A stretch of DNA of 8,894 nt from Geminicoccaceae bacterium (GCA_020446285.1 JAGREZ010000540.1:1-8894); one strand, 5' to 3'. Numbered from the stretch's first letter, positions 1-6,786 are shown. Numbers and translations are program-made. The notes: generated by a model not told the origin, from the letters alone.

Positions 1-488
1 CGCGCGAGAGGCAGGATGCGCCGGAGCTTGTCGAGCGTGTGCGGGATGAGCGCCTGTCCGCCGAAGCCCGGATTGACCGTCATGACGAGAACGAGATCGA
101 GGCGATCGAGCACGGGCTCGACAAGACAGGCAGGCGTTGCCGGATTGAGAGCAAGACCGACGCGCACGCCGAGTTCGGCGATACGTTGCAATGTACGGTC
201 GAGATGCCGGCATGCCTCGGCATGAACGGTGAGCCCCTGAACACCGGCGGAAACGAAGCTCTCCAGATACGGCCCCGGCTCTTCGACCATTAGATGGCAG
301 TCGAAGGGAAGATCGGTCACACCGCGTATCGACCGGACGATGTCGGCACCGAAACTGATGTTCGGCACGAAGCGTCCATCCATCACGTCGAGATGGATCC
401 AGTCCGCGCCCGCATCGGCAGCGGCGCGCACTTCCTCGCCCAGCCGGGCAAAGTCGCTTGCGAGAATCGAGGCGGCGATCAGCGGCAT
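1..488 (-). CDS. rpe: Ribulose-phosphate 3-epimerase, 5' part (cut by window edge)
   Basis: Cytoplasmic enzyme interconverting ribulose 5-phosphate and xylulose 5-phosphate in the pentose phosphate pathway (and the Calvin cycle where present). The minus strand reads 162 codons from ATG 488-486 to the window edge; the family is usually about 220 residues, so roughly the last quarter is missing. Visible family motifs are the N-terminal ASILASDF, HLDVMDGRFVPN at residues 32-43 (metal/catalytic His32, Asp34), DCHLMV with His65, and VMTVNPGFGGQ at 135-145. The second catalytic Asp lies in the missing part. The start is supported by homology (the protein conventionally begins just before this Ile-Ala-x-Ser-Ile-Leu segment) and by a GGGAAAG purine stretch a little upstream. 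It is transcribed away from hemA, so its promoter lies in the 489-1294 gap. No oddities seen. Identification is secure. Confidence 0.95.
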   Translation of the reverse strand, partial: MPLIAASILASDFARLGEEVRAAADAGADWIHLDVMDGRFVPNISFGADIVRSIRGVTDLPFDCHLMVEEPGPYLESFVSAGVQGLTVHAEACRHLDRTLQRIAELGVRVGLALNPATPACLVEPVLDRLDLVLVMTVNPGFGGQALIPHTLDKLRRILPLA

Positions 489-643
489 CTGTGGATATCT
501 TTCCCGGCGTGGCGTTTTTCGTGACCGGCCCGAACCTTAGCAGTGCCTTGCGGAATTTCCGAGCCCCCGAACGATGGCGGGGATTCCGGCAATGTCCGCC
601 CGCCATTTTTTACACAATAAACAATGACTTTTGGCGATGCAGG

Positions 644-667
644 AAACAGGTTGAAACGCAACTGTTT
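644..667. promoter_or_regulatory. Imperfect dyad in AT-rich part of the rpe-hemA gap
   Basis: AAACAGGTTG (644-653) and CAACTGTTT (659-667) are inverted copies around a 5-base centre, with one extra G in the left arm. The site lies in the AT-rich part of the gap, about 155 bases upstream of rpe on its strand. It could be an operator or part of a promoter. No regulator is implied by the sequence and no binding family is recognised. Confidence 0.3.
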
Positions 668-730
668 TGTTACACCGGTTCTTCCCGCAATCTCAATACT
701 CCCGACCGTAACGTCTTGATTTTTCGGGCT

Positions 731-744
731 GCGGAGTACTCCGC
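731..744. promoter_or_regulatory. Perfect 14-bp palindrome GCGGAGTACTCCGC
   Basis: Bases 731-744 are a perfect palindrome with no spacer. Lacking a loop, it is a poor RNA hairpin and looks more like a binding site for a dimeric DNA-binding protein. It sits 243 bases upstream of the rpe start and about 550 bases upstream of hemA, so its target is unclear. It could also be a chance palindrome. Confidence 0.3.
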
Positions 745-1294
745 GCGAGGGCATGCCCAAACGATGCACGACGTCCCGACATCAACCTTACAGGAGCCCG
801 CCGATATGCATGAAACAACCGTCTTGCAATGGTCCCGCCGAACGGGATTTTTTGCCGCAGGCCGGCAAGGGCCATCTCAACCGGACTGTCGCGAGCAGCC
901 CGATCATGCCTCGCCGACGGCCCGGATCTTTTCCACAGGTCGGTGGACAGGCTTGTGCAACCCCCTGTGGATCGATTGCCATACGAACGTCATTCCCCTG
1001 CCACAACAAACCGATAGGATCATTGGCTGGTACCGCGAGTGGAAAAGCCGCCCAAAGGGCGAATGAACTCTGTTTCACTCAACCGTTATCAACCTCCGAT
1101 CATTCGTCGCGGCCTGAAGCCGGACCGTGCAGCCGCCCGGCGGTGTCCGCGCTCCCGCGAAAACGACCGGCTGCGGCAAGGTGCGAACTTGCCCGCCATC
1201 GCATCAGCGGCCATATGAGCATTCGAATGGAGAAGGCAGGTCGGAGCCGGAGCGGACCGTTCCGCAAAATCCTGCCGTGCCGGGGCGCTGGGTC

Positions 1295-2518
1295 ATGAAC
1301 TACGAAAAGCACTTCGAGAGCGCCGTCGACCGCGTGCGCGACGAGGGGCGTTATCGCATCTTTGCCGATCTGGCGCGAAAGGTCGGTGCGTTTCCGCGCG
1401 CGGAGCACAGGGCCGGGCCGGATTCCGGTGCCCGCTCGCGTGATGTCACGGTCTGGTGCTCGAACGACTATCTGGGAATGGGCCAGCATCCGCTCGTTCT
1501 CGCCGCCGCCGGCGAGGCGTTGCGCCGGTACGGCGCCGGTGCGGGTGGCACGCGCAACATTTCCGGCACGACGCATCTGCATGTCCTGCTCGAAGAGGAA
1601 CTGGCCGATCTGCACGGCAAGGCCGCAGCACTCGTCATGACCTCCGGCTATGTCGCCAACGAGGCGGCCATCTCGACGATTGCCCGGCTTCTGCCGGACT
1701 CCCTCATCCTTTCCGACGAGCTCAATCACGCCTCGATGATCGCCGGCGTACAATCCAGCCGCTGCGACAAGGCGATTTTCGGCCACAATGATCTGGACCA
1801 TCTCGAACGATTGCTCGCCGCCCAGCCGCGCGAGCGGGCGAAGATCATCATCTTCGAGGGCGTCTATTCGATGGACGGCGATTTCGGCCCCATCCATGCG
1901 GTCTGCGATCTGGCCGAACGATACAATGCGATGACCTATCTCGACGAGGTGCATGCGGTCGGCATGTACGGCCCGCGCGGCGGCGGCGTCGCCGAACGCG
2001 ATGGAGCGATGGACCGCGTCGACGTTATTCAGGGCACGCTCGGCAAGGCATTCGGTTGCATGGGTGGCTATATCGCCGCCTCGGCAGCACTGGTCGATGC
2101 CGTGCGCTCGCATGCCGCCGGCTTCATCTTCACGACTTCGCTCGCACCGGCTGTGGTCGGCGGTGCGATTGCATCCGTGCGCCACCTGAAGTCGAGCTCC
2201 GCCGAACGACAGGCGCAGCAGGAGCGCGCGGCGACGCTCAAGGCGCGACTGGCTGCGGCGGGACTCCCGGTGATGCCGTCGCCCTCGCATGTCGTGCCGG
2301 TCCTCGTCGGCGATCCGGTGCGCTGCAAGGCGGCAACGGATCTCCTGATGGATGCGTTTGACATCTACATCCAGCCAATCAACTACCCGACCGTGCCGCG
2401 AGGCACCGAGAGGCTCAGGCTCACCCCCGGCCCGCTGCATGACGACCGGTTGATGGATGAGCTGATCTCGGCGCTCACCGAGGTCTGGACCCGTCTCGAC
2501 ATCAAGAAGGCGGCGTGA
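1295..2518 (+). CDS. hemA: 5-aminolevulinate synthase (C4 pathway)
   Basis: PLP-dependent cytoplasmic enzyme that condenses glycine with succinyl-CoA to 5-aminolevulinate, the first step of tetrapyrrole synthesis in alphaproteobacteria. The predicted protein is 407 residues, the family's normal length. It shows [16 protein letters not shown] (51-66), [12 protein letters not shown] (82-93), LNHASMI with PLP-stacking His145, [10 protein letters not shown] (187-196), [17 protein letters not shown] (215-231) with the PLP-contacting Asp217, and TLGKAFG with Schiff-base Lys251. The C-terminal [15 protein letters not shown] is also intact. The frame is open upstream to at least 1127, but homologues begin at about [10 protein letters not shown], so ATG 1295 is preferred; the ribosome-binding site there is weak. 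The stop overlaps the next gene's GTG by 4 bases, implying translational coupling. It may be the housekeeping HemA or a paralogue serving the neighbouring genes. Confidence 0.96.
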   Translation: MNYEKHFESAVDRVRDEGRYRIFADLARKVGAFPRAEHRAGPDSGARSRDVTVWCSNDYLGMGQHPLVLAAAGEALRRYGAGAGGTRNISGTTHLHVLLEEELADLHGKAAALVMTSGYVANEAAISTIARLLPDSLILSDELNHASMIAGVQSSRCDKAIFGHNDLDHLERLLAAQPRERAKIIIFEGVYSMDGDFGPIHAVCDLAERYNAMTYLDEVHAVGMYGPRGGGVAERDGAMDRVDVIQGTLGKAFGCMGGYIAASAALVDAVRSHAAGFIFTTSLAPAVVGGAIASVRHLKSSSAERQAQQERAATLKARLAAAGLPVMPSPSHVVPVLVGDPVRCKAATDLLMDAFDIYIQPINYPTVPRGTERLRLTPGPLHDDRLMDELISALTEVWTRLDIKKAA

Positions 2519-3522
2519 CGAGCGCCCTCGCCTACTGGTCGACCGGTCCATACAGGGGTGAAATCCGCGAAGAGACGCTGCCGGACCCCACAGAAGGTGA
2601 AGTGCGCGTCGAGACACTCTATTCCGCGTTGAGTATCGGGACGGAAAGGCTGGTTGCGGCCGGACTGGTGCCCGAGAGCGAACATGAGCGGATGCGCTGT
2701 CCCTTTCAGGAGGGGAGCTTCCCGTTTCCCGTCAAGTATGGCTATTGCAATGTCGGTCGCGTCACCGGCGGCGTGTCGGCGCTTCATGGAAAGACCGTCT
2801 TTTCGCTATTCCCGCATCAGGATCGCTTCAACATTCCGGCCGCGATGGTGCGCGTGCTGCCCGAGAGGCTGCCGCCGCGCAATGCCGTTCTGGCGGCGAA
2901 CATGGAAACCGCGCTGAACGGTATCTGGGACAGCGGTGCCGCACCGGGCGACCGGGTGCAGGTGATCGGTGCCGGGATCGTTGGCCTGCTGGTCGCGTGG
3001 CTGGCAAACCGGATTCCGGGCACGGATGTGCGTATCGACGACACCGACCCTCTTCGCCTCGAAGCCGCCCGATCGATCGGGATCGAGCCGGGCGAGGCCG
3101 GCGAGGCCGATATCGTCTTCAACTGTTCCGGCAGCGAGGCCGGACTCGTTCGCGCACTCGACCTTGCAGGACTCGAGGGAACGATCGTCGAGATGAGCTG
3201 GCATGGCGCACGCATGGTGAGCCTGCCGCTGGGCGGTGCCTTTCACAGTCGCCGGCTGCGCATCATCGGGTCGCAGGTCGGCCGCATCCCGGCCAATCGC
3301 GCCGCGCGCTGGGATCTAACGCGCAGGATGAACAAGGCACTCACTCTTTTGTGCGATTTCTCACTCGACCGTCCGTTTTCGGCAGAATGTGACCTCAGGG
3401 CGCTGCCGGATGCTGTCGCGGCTCTTGCTCTCGGGCGGAACCACAAGATAATTCAGAGGATCCGGTATGACGAGCGGCACCGTGATGCCATCGACCGGCC
3501 GGACAAAGGCGGATCGCCCTGA
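2515..3522 (+). CDS. Zinc-less medium-chain dehydrogenase, BchC-like
   Basis: NAD(P)-dependent oxidoreductase of the medium-chain (alcohol dehydrogenase-like) superfamily, 335 residues, substrate unknown. The N-terminal GroES-like part carries SIGTERL (40-46), resembling the STGTE(K/R)L segment I recall from BchC bacteriochlorophyllide dehydrogenase, and [11 protein letters not shown] (73-83), where classical zinc enzymes have GHE. The Cys and His that bind catalytic zinc are absent, as is the four-Cys structural zinc loop. The Rossmann domain has VIGAGIVG (G152, G154, G157) and an acidic IDDTD after the second strand (Asp175/176), which favours NAD over NADP. The GTG start is chosen because it overlaps the hemA stop as GTGA. 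A 46-base gap leads to the PTPS-like gene, so hemA, this gene and the next are probably one transcript. The last 15 or so residues ([15 protein letters not shown]) look like an unconserved tail. A bchC identity is not claimed, as no other photosynthesis genes are present. Confidence 0.8.
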   Translation: MTSALAYWSTGPYRGEIREETLPDPTEGEVRVETLYSALSIGTERLVAAGLVPESEHERMRCPFQEGSFPFPVKYGYCNVGRVTGGVSALHGKTVFSLFPHQDRFNIPAAMVRVLPERLPPRNAVLAANMETALNGIWDSGAAPGDRVQVIGAGIVGLLVAWLANRIPGTDVRIDDTDPLRLEAARSIGIEPGEAGEADIVFNCSGSEAGLVRALDLAGLEGTIVEMSWHGARMVSLPLGGAFHSRRLRIIGSQVGRIPANRAARWDLTRRMNKALTLLCDFSLDRPFSAECDLRALPDAVAALALGRNHKIIQRIRYDERHRDAIDRPDKGGSP

Positions 3523-3568
3523 AACAGGGTTCACGAAATCCGCCGTTTTCAATGATGGAGGAATACGG

Positions 3569-3973
3569 ATGTTCACCGTGCGGGTGCGCGATCACTTCAT
3601 GATCGCACACAGTTTCTCGGGCGAGTTGTTCGGCCCGGCGCAGAAGTTGCATGGCGCGACCTATGTCGTCGATGTCGAATTCCGTCGTGAGGAACTGAAC
3701 GAGGACAATGTGGTCGTCGATATCGGCCGGGCGACCGAACAGCTCGGGGCCATCCTCGCCGAGATGAACTACAGGAACCTGGATGAGGTGGAGGCGTTCG
3801 CCGGGCAGAACACGACGACCGAGTTCCTCGCACGCCACATCCACAGTTGCATGGCGGATGCCATCCGCGCCGGCAGCCTCGGGCCAGGCGGCGAAGCGCT
3901 TCATTCGCTCAAGGTGGAGCTCGGCGAAAGTCACGTCGCATGGGCCGGCTACGAGGCGACATTGCGGGAATGA
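3569..3973 (+). CDS. 6-pyruvoyl-tetrahydropterin synthase / QueD-like protein with altered active site
   Basis: Tunnel-fold protein of the PTPS/QueD family (134 residues; family 115-150), whose canonical members convert dihydroneopterin triphosphate to 6-pyruvoyl- or 6-carboxy-tetrahydropterin. ATG 3569 is chosen because GGAGG (3557-3561) precedes it by 7 bases and the family's first strand (FTVRVRDHF) begins there; the frame stays open to an upstream start at 3467, inside the dehydrogenase gene. Aligned by eye to E. coli QueD, zinc ligands His14 and His28 remain, but the HGH motif reads HGA (Ala30). The catalytic Cys position is Ala24, and the catalytic Asp-His pair (LDH) is Asn67-Tyr68. Glu85 (in TTTEFLA) and Glu120 (in ESHVAWAGY), which anchor the pterin ring in the family, are kept. 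It probably still binds a pterin-like ring but is unlikely to catalyse the standard reaction. It is the last gene of the hemA group and converges on a minus-strand gene 22 bases away. Confidence 0.85.
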   Translation: MFTVRVRDHFMIAHSFSGELFGPAQKLHGATYVVDVEFRREELNEDNVVVDIGRATEQLGAILAEMNYRNLDEVEAFAGQNTTTEFLARHIHSCMADAIRAGSLGPGGEALHSLKVELGESHVAWAGYEATLRE

Positions 3974-3995
3974 TCGATGAACAGGCGCCTGCCCG

Positions 3996-4319
3996 TCAGC
4001 GTCCGGGTGCGTCACGTTCGTCGATGAGCCTCAACCAGCCGCGACCGGTCCGCCACGCCATGTAGAGCCAGGCTATGCCGAGCAGAACGTAGCCGATCAG
4101 GATGACCGACAGGAGCAGTCCGGCAATCACCAGAAGGAGGCTCCACCAGAAGGTGGAGATACCGTAATGCAGATGCCCCTTGTACAGCGGAGCAGCGCCG
4201 CCGCGGGTAAAATATGCAACGATCACGCCCGCGAACATCGGCAGCCCGGTAAACAGCGAAATCGCGTAGCAGGCGTACATCAGGTGGGCCCCGCCGCGCC
4301 CGGCCTTGTTGCTCGCCAT
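3996..4319 (-). CDS. Small inner-membrane protein, COG3671/DUF4870-like
   Basis: A 107-residue membrane protein of unknown function. It resembles the conserved hypothetical family that begins with a soluble segment and AHLxYAxYxxSLFTG (here 11-24) and carries GHLHYGISTFWWSLL in the middle (48-62). Hydrophobic stretches lie at about 13-37, 54-75 and 76-88, suggesting two or three transmembrane helices, and the C-terminal part has the family-like WLRLIDER. The ATG at 4319-4317 gives the family-like N-terminus; AAGGAGGAG lies 11 or more bases upstream, slightly far. A more upstream in-frame start at 4385 would overlap the divergent glycosyltransferase and is unlikely. It lies between two plus-strand groups that look functionally related, so it may be an unrelated passenger. 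It shares a 47-base divergent control region with the glycosyltransferase. Family assignment is from memory of the pattern and moderately sure. Confidence 0.78.
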   Translation of the reverse strand: MASNKAGRGGAHLMYACYAISLFTGLPMFAGVIVAYFTRGGAAPLYKGHLHYGISTFWWSLLLVIAGLLLSVILIGYVLLGIAWLYMAWRTGRGWLRLIDERDAPGR

Positions 4320-4320
4320 G

Positions 4321-4375
4321 ATCTGGCATCTCCTCCTTGCATTCGACCGTCGTGAGGCTAGCACAGATGCCAGAT
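4321..4375. promoter_or_regulatory. Concentric dyad in the divergent control region
   Basis: ATCTGGCATCT (4321-4331) and AGATGCCAGAT (4365-4375) are perfect 11-bp inverted copies 33 bases apart. CGACCGTCG (4344-4352) is a smaller dyad with exactly the same centre, base 4348. The set spans the whole gap between the minus-strand membrane protein (start 4319) and the glycosyltransferase (start 4367), and the right arm contains the glycosyltransferase ATG. The arms are 44 bp centre to centre, about four helical turns. It may be an operator for the ArsR-family repressor encoded two genes downstream or a site controlling translation starts; this is inference. Confidence 0.5.
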
Positions 4376-5425
4376 TTGGAAACAAGCCCGATCATGTTCG
4401 CCTATCCGGGCGATCTCGACACCCGCACCGGTGGTTATATCTACGACAAGCGCCTGCTCGGCGAACTGGGTCGCCAGGAGGTCCATGTCGGCCGGTTGCC
4501 GCTGGGCGACGGATTCCCGCAACCCGCCCCTGACACCATGCGCAATGCCGAAACCAGGCTGCGGGCACTGGCTCCCGGTACACGCGTCATCATCGACGGA
4601 CTTGCCTATGGTGCCATGGGCGATATCGCGGAGATGCTGGCGTCCCGACTGCGGATCTTCGCGCTCGTCCATCACCCGCTCGCATTCGAGACCGGCATCC
4701 CGCCGGCGGAAGCCGAGATCCTGCGGATCAGCGAGACCCGCGCCCTTGCGTTTGCCGAACGGGTCATCACGACCTCGTCGACGACCGCACGCACGCTCGT
4801 CGAGCATTTTGGCGTCGATCACGAATGTATCGCCGTCGCACCGCCGGGTACGGATGAAAAGCCTCTGGCGCGTGGATCGGGAACCCGCAAGGTGCGCCTC
4901 CTGGCTGTCGGCAGCGTCACGCCGCGCAAGGATTTCGCCACCCTGGCGCGTGCGCTTGGCGGCCTCTACGACCTGCCCTGGCATCTCGATATCGCCGGTT
5001 CCCTCGACCGCTCGCCTGATGCCGTCCGCAAGCTGCGCGCCGCCATTTCCGAAGGCGGAATCGGCGAGCGTGTGGCACTTCTAGGCGAAGTCGACGAAGT
5101 CGGCCTCAACCGCCTCTATTCGCAGGCCGACCTGTTCGTTTCGAGTTCGCTCTACGAGGGTTACGGCATGGCACTGGTCGAGGCCATCGCCTGGGGCCTG
5201 CCCATTGCCGCCGCGCGCGGCGGGGCCGTGGCCGATATCCTGCCGAGCGATGCCGCCTTTCTCGCGGCACCCGGCGATGCCTCATCCATGGCGTCCGCAC
5301 TTCGTCGGGTCATAGAGAATGACGCACTGCGCCACAGGCTGCGCGCCGGCGCGATCGAGGCCCGCGCGAGACTGCCGCGCTGGCCGGATACAGCGAGCAT
5401 CATCCGTGATGTCGTTGGAACCTGA
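4367..5425 (+). CDS. Glycosyltransferase family 4 (GT-B fold)
   Basis: Retaining GT-B glycosyltransferase that would move a sugar from a nucleotide-sugar to an unknown acceptor; cytoplasmic, with no signal or membrane segment. From ATG 4367 it has 352 residues. The N-terminal acceptor domain starts FAYPGDLDTRTGGYIYDKRLL (the Gly-Gly loop typical of GT4), with VHHPL at 101-105. The C-terminal donor domain shows LLAVGSVTPRKDF (178-190) and EGYGMALVE, giving the E-x7-E pair Glu264/Glu272. ATG 4367 is chosen for the GTGAGG sequence about 10 bases upstream. ATG 4394 (MFAYPGDL) fits the conserved domain equally well, and a TTG at 4337 is less likely. Two bases separate its stop from the methyltransferase start, so these form an operon. 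Known pterin glycosyltransferases of cyanobacteria are of this broad class, so a pterin acceptor is possible but unproven. Confidence 0.88.
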   Translation: MPDLETSPIMFAYPGDLDTRTGGYIYDKRLLGELGRQEVHVGRLPLGDGFPQPAPDTMRNAETRLRALAPGTRVIIDGLAYGAMGDIAEMLASRLRIFALVHHPLAFETGIPPAEAEILRISETRALAFAERVITTSSTTARTLVEHFGVDHECIAVAPPGTDEKPLARGSGTRKVRLLAVGSVTPRKDFATLARALGGLYDLPWHLDIAGSLDRSPDAVRKLRAAISEGGIGERVALLGEVDEVGLNRLYSQADLFVSSSLYEGYGMALVEAIAWGLPIAAARGGAVADILPSDAAFLAAPGDASSMASALRRVIENDALRHRLRAGAIEARARLPRWPDTASIIRDVVGT

Positions 5426-5427
5426 GC

Positions 5428-6228
5428 ATGAGTGATTTCAGCGCCGCATGGCTGGATCTGCGTGAACCGCACGACCATGCGGCCCGCTCGCGTCGGCTCG
5501 AGGAACGCCTGCTGGACTGGGCGAAGGCGCATGAATGCCGGATCATCGCCGACCTCGGCGCGGGAACGGGATCGAACCGGCGGGCACTTTCGACCGTGCT
5601 GCCGGCAGGCCAGAGCTGGTATCTCATCGAGAACGACCCGGTACTGATCGAGGCAGGTCGCGCCCGGCTCGATGCGGATGCACGGGCCTCCGTCCGCTAT
5701 GTCGAGGCCAATCTGGCCCAGGAACTGGAAACCGCCGTGCCGGCGGATGTGGATCTGCTCACCTGTTCGGCCCTGCTCGATCTCGCCAGCCTCGAATGGT
5801 TGCAGCGCCTCGCCGGCCTCGCACGCAGTCGCAACGCCGCCCTCCTCGCCGTGCTCACGCATGACGGGCAGATCCGCTGGCGGCCGGGCGATCCCTTCGA
5901 TGCGCGGATCGCCACGCTCTTCGAACGCCACCAGCGCACCGACAAGGGATTCGGTCCGGCCCGGGGTGGCGACGCGGCAAACCTCCTCGCGGACATGCTC
6001 GCCGGCGACGGAACCGTCATCCGGGACACGAGTCCCTGGCAACTCGACACTGACGATCGCCGGATGCAGCAGGCCCTGCTCGAGGGTTATGTCGCCGCCG
6101 CCGGCGAGATCGAACCGCAGGAAGCGGAGGAGATCGACGGCTGGAACCGTCAGCGGCTGAAGATGATCGAGGCCGGTCGCTCGAAACTGAGGGTCGGCCA
6201 TATGGATCTTCTGTTCCTGCCGCGATGA
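5428..6228 (+). CDS. Class I SAM-dependent methyltransferase
   Basis: Predicted 266-residue Rossmann-fold methyltransferase using S-adenosylmethionine; acceptor unknown. Motif I is IIADLGAGTGSN (39-50), the glycine-rich SAM loop. The acidic end of strand 2 is LIENDP (66-71). The strand 4 region, VDLLTCSALLDL (108-119), is the usual DL(V/L)-x-x-S-x-x-L pattern of the family. The C-terminus ends GHMDLLFLPR, a compact final strand, so the gene looks complete. Start ATG 5428 lies two bases after the glycosyltransferase stop, and its own stop overlaps the ArsR start as ATGA (4 bases), so all three genes are probably translated in a coupled way. Its long middle insertion (about residues 140-235) presumably forms the acceptor lid. 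It most likely methylates the product of the neighbouring enzymes, but nothing in the sequence defines the substrate. Confidence 0.88.
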   Translation: MSDFSAAWLDLREPHDHAARSRRLEERLLDWAKAHECRIIADLGAGTGSNRRALSTVLPAGQSWYLIENDPVLIEAGRARLDADARASVRYVEANLAQELETAVPADVDLLTCSALLDLASLEWLQRLAGLARSRNAALLAVLTHDGQIRWRPGDPFDARIATLFERHQRTDKGFGPARGGDAANLLADMLAGDGTVIRDTSPWQLDTDDRRMQQALLEGYVAAAGEIEPQEAEEIDGWNRQRLKMIEAGRSKLRVGHMDLLFLPR

Positions 6229-6590
6229 TCCAGGTGAAGCCCTCTGCGGCCGACATCGCCGAAACTTCCGGGCATGGAAGCCGGTTTCTCAAGGCCATGG
6301 CCAACAGCCACAGGCTGGTAATCCTGTGTTCGCTGACACAGGGAGAATGCTCTGTGAGCGAGCTCGAAGCGATCGTCGGCATACGCCAGCCCAACCTCTC
6401 CCAGCAGCTTTCCCGGTTGCGTGACGAGCAGCTGGTTTCGGCACGGCGCGAGGGCAAGCTGGTCTATTACAACATCGCCAACCCCAGGGTGCTTCGGCTG
6501 ATCGGGCTACTCTACGAACTCTTCTGCGAGGCGAAAGCGAATTCGAAAGGCGGCCACACGGGACTGCCACGAACAGACGATACATCCTGA
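6225..6590 (+). CDS. ArsR-family repressor of the SqrR/BigR persulfide-sensing type
   Basis: Winged-helix DNA-binding regulator of 121 residues. The ArsR core runs from about residue 20 (FLKAMANSHRLVILCSL) through the recognition helix IRQPNLSQQLSRLRDEQLV (53-71) to the wing REGKLVYYNI (75-84). The metal-binding ELCVCDL motif of SmtB/ArsR sensors is absent; the position reads GECSVSEL. Instead Cys35 (VILCSL) and Cys101 (YELFC) are placed 66 residues apart, the spacing of Cys41/Cys107 in Rhodobacter SqrR and Cys42/Cys108 in BigR, which form a polysulfide bridge and release DNA when reactive sulfur is present. An extra Cys42 is present. The gene overlaps the methyltransferase stop by 4 bases. 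SqrR/BigR genes usually sit with sulfide-oxidation genes, none of which are seen here. It may control its own operon through the dyad at 4321-4375. Confidence 0.85.
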   Translation: MIQVKPSAADIAETSGHGSRFLKAMANSHRLVILCSLTQGECSVSELEAIVGIRQPNLSQQLSRLRDEQLVSARREGKLVYYNIANPRVLRLIGLLYELFCEAKANSKGGHTGLPRTDDTS

Positions 6591-6786
6591 CATCGCATCG
6601 GCGACCCTCGGGAAGAGGACCGGCGGCCCTGCCGAAATCGCGCAACTCCCATGCAGGTTTGCGTATTTTTAACCAGTCGGGATAGATTTATGGGCATGAG
6701 AGAACGGAGAGTGCCGGCCGGACGATGATCGTCATGTCCCGCTCGTCCGTCATGTCACTGACAATCTGGCGGATCCCGGAGGTCTG
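6591..6786. other. Gap before the lipoprotein gene, with chained mini-ORFs and small dyads
   Basis: The gap has no obvious terminator for the preceding operon. An AT-rich stretch (GTATTTTTAA, about 6662-6671, then GATAGATTTA) may be the core promoter. Downstream are GACGATgATCGTC (6721-6733), TGTCAcTGACA (6753-6763) and a direct repeat CGTCATGTC at 6730-6738 and 6749-6757. Two tiny open frames are chained: 12 codons from ATG 6690, whose stop overlaps ATG 6725 as ATGA, then 20 codons whose TGA (6785-6787) shares a base with the lipoprotein ATG. They may act as translational leaders or be coincidental. Confidence 0.35.

Larger units (their letters stand above)
489..1294. other. Long intergenic region between rpe and hemA
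   Basis: About 800 bases lie between two divergent genes, and I see no convincing coding sequence in them: open frames here have mixed third positions unlike the G/C-rich thirds of neighbouring genes, and none resembles a known family. The stretch at about 600-680 is AT-rich. DnaA-box-like 9-mers (consensus TTATNCACA) occur at 490-498 (minus, ATATCCACA), 608-616 (TTTTACACA), 929-937 (TTTTCCACA) and 966-974 (minus, CGATCCACA, two mismatches). The boxes at 929 and 966 face each other. Two dyads are listed separately. The region must hold the rpe and hemA promoters, but no clear -35/-10 pair can be assigned by eye. It could be an ordinary long regulatory gap or a replication-related locus. Confidence 0.6.

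Noticed and set aside
806..1066. 86-codon frame starting at ATG 806 with AGGAG at 792-796
   Set aside because: The ribosome-binding site is tempting, but third positions are mixed, unlike the G/C-biased neighbours, the protein resembles no family, and the region contains binding-site-like repeats.
1127..1294. In-frame N-terminal extension of 56 residues on ALA synthase
   Set aside because: Family members start at about [10 protein letters not shown]; the extension is low-complexity Pro/Arg-rich and shows no conserved pattern.
1100..2617. 505-codon open frame on the minus strand opposite hemA
   Set aside because: It is the antisense shadow of a GC-rich gene, very rich in Arg/His/Gly, with no family resemblance; the plus-strand ALA synthase is certain.
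1295..3522. Photosynthesis (bch) gene cluster, because of hemA next to a BchC-like gene
   Set aside because: No other bacteriochlorophyll, carotenoid or reaction-centre genes are in the window, and the resemblance to BchC is limited to the zinc-less MDR pattern.
3982..3991. CAGGCGCCTG palindrome between the convergent PTPS-like and membrane-protein genes as a terminator
   Set aside because: No loop and no T-run on either strand, so it is not an intrinsic terminator; probably a chance palindrome.
5161..6201. 346-codon open frame on the minus strand opposite the glycosyltransferase and methyltransferase
   Set aside because: Shadow frame in high-GC DNA covering two well-supported plus-strand genes; no recognisable domain.
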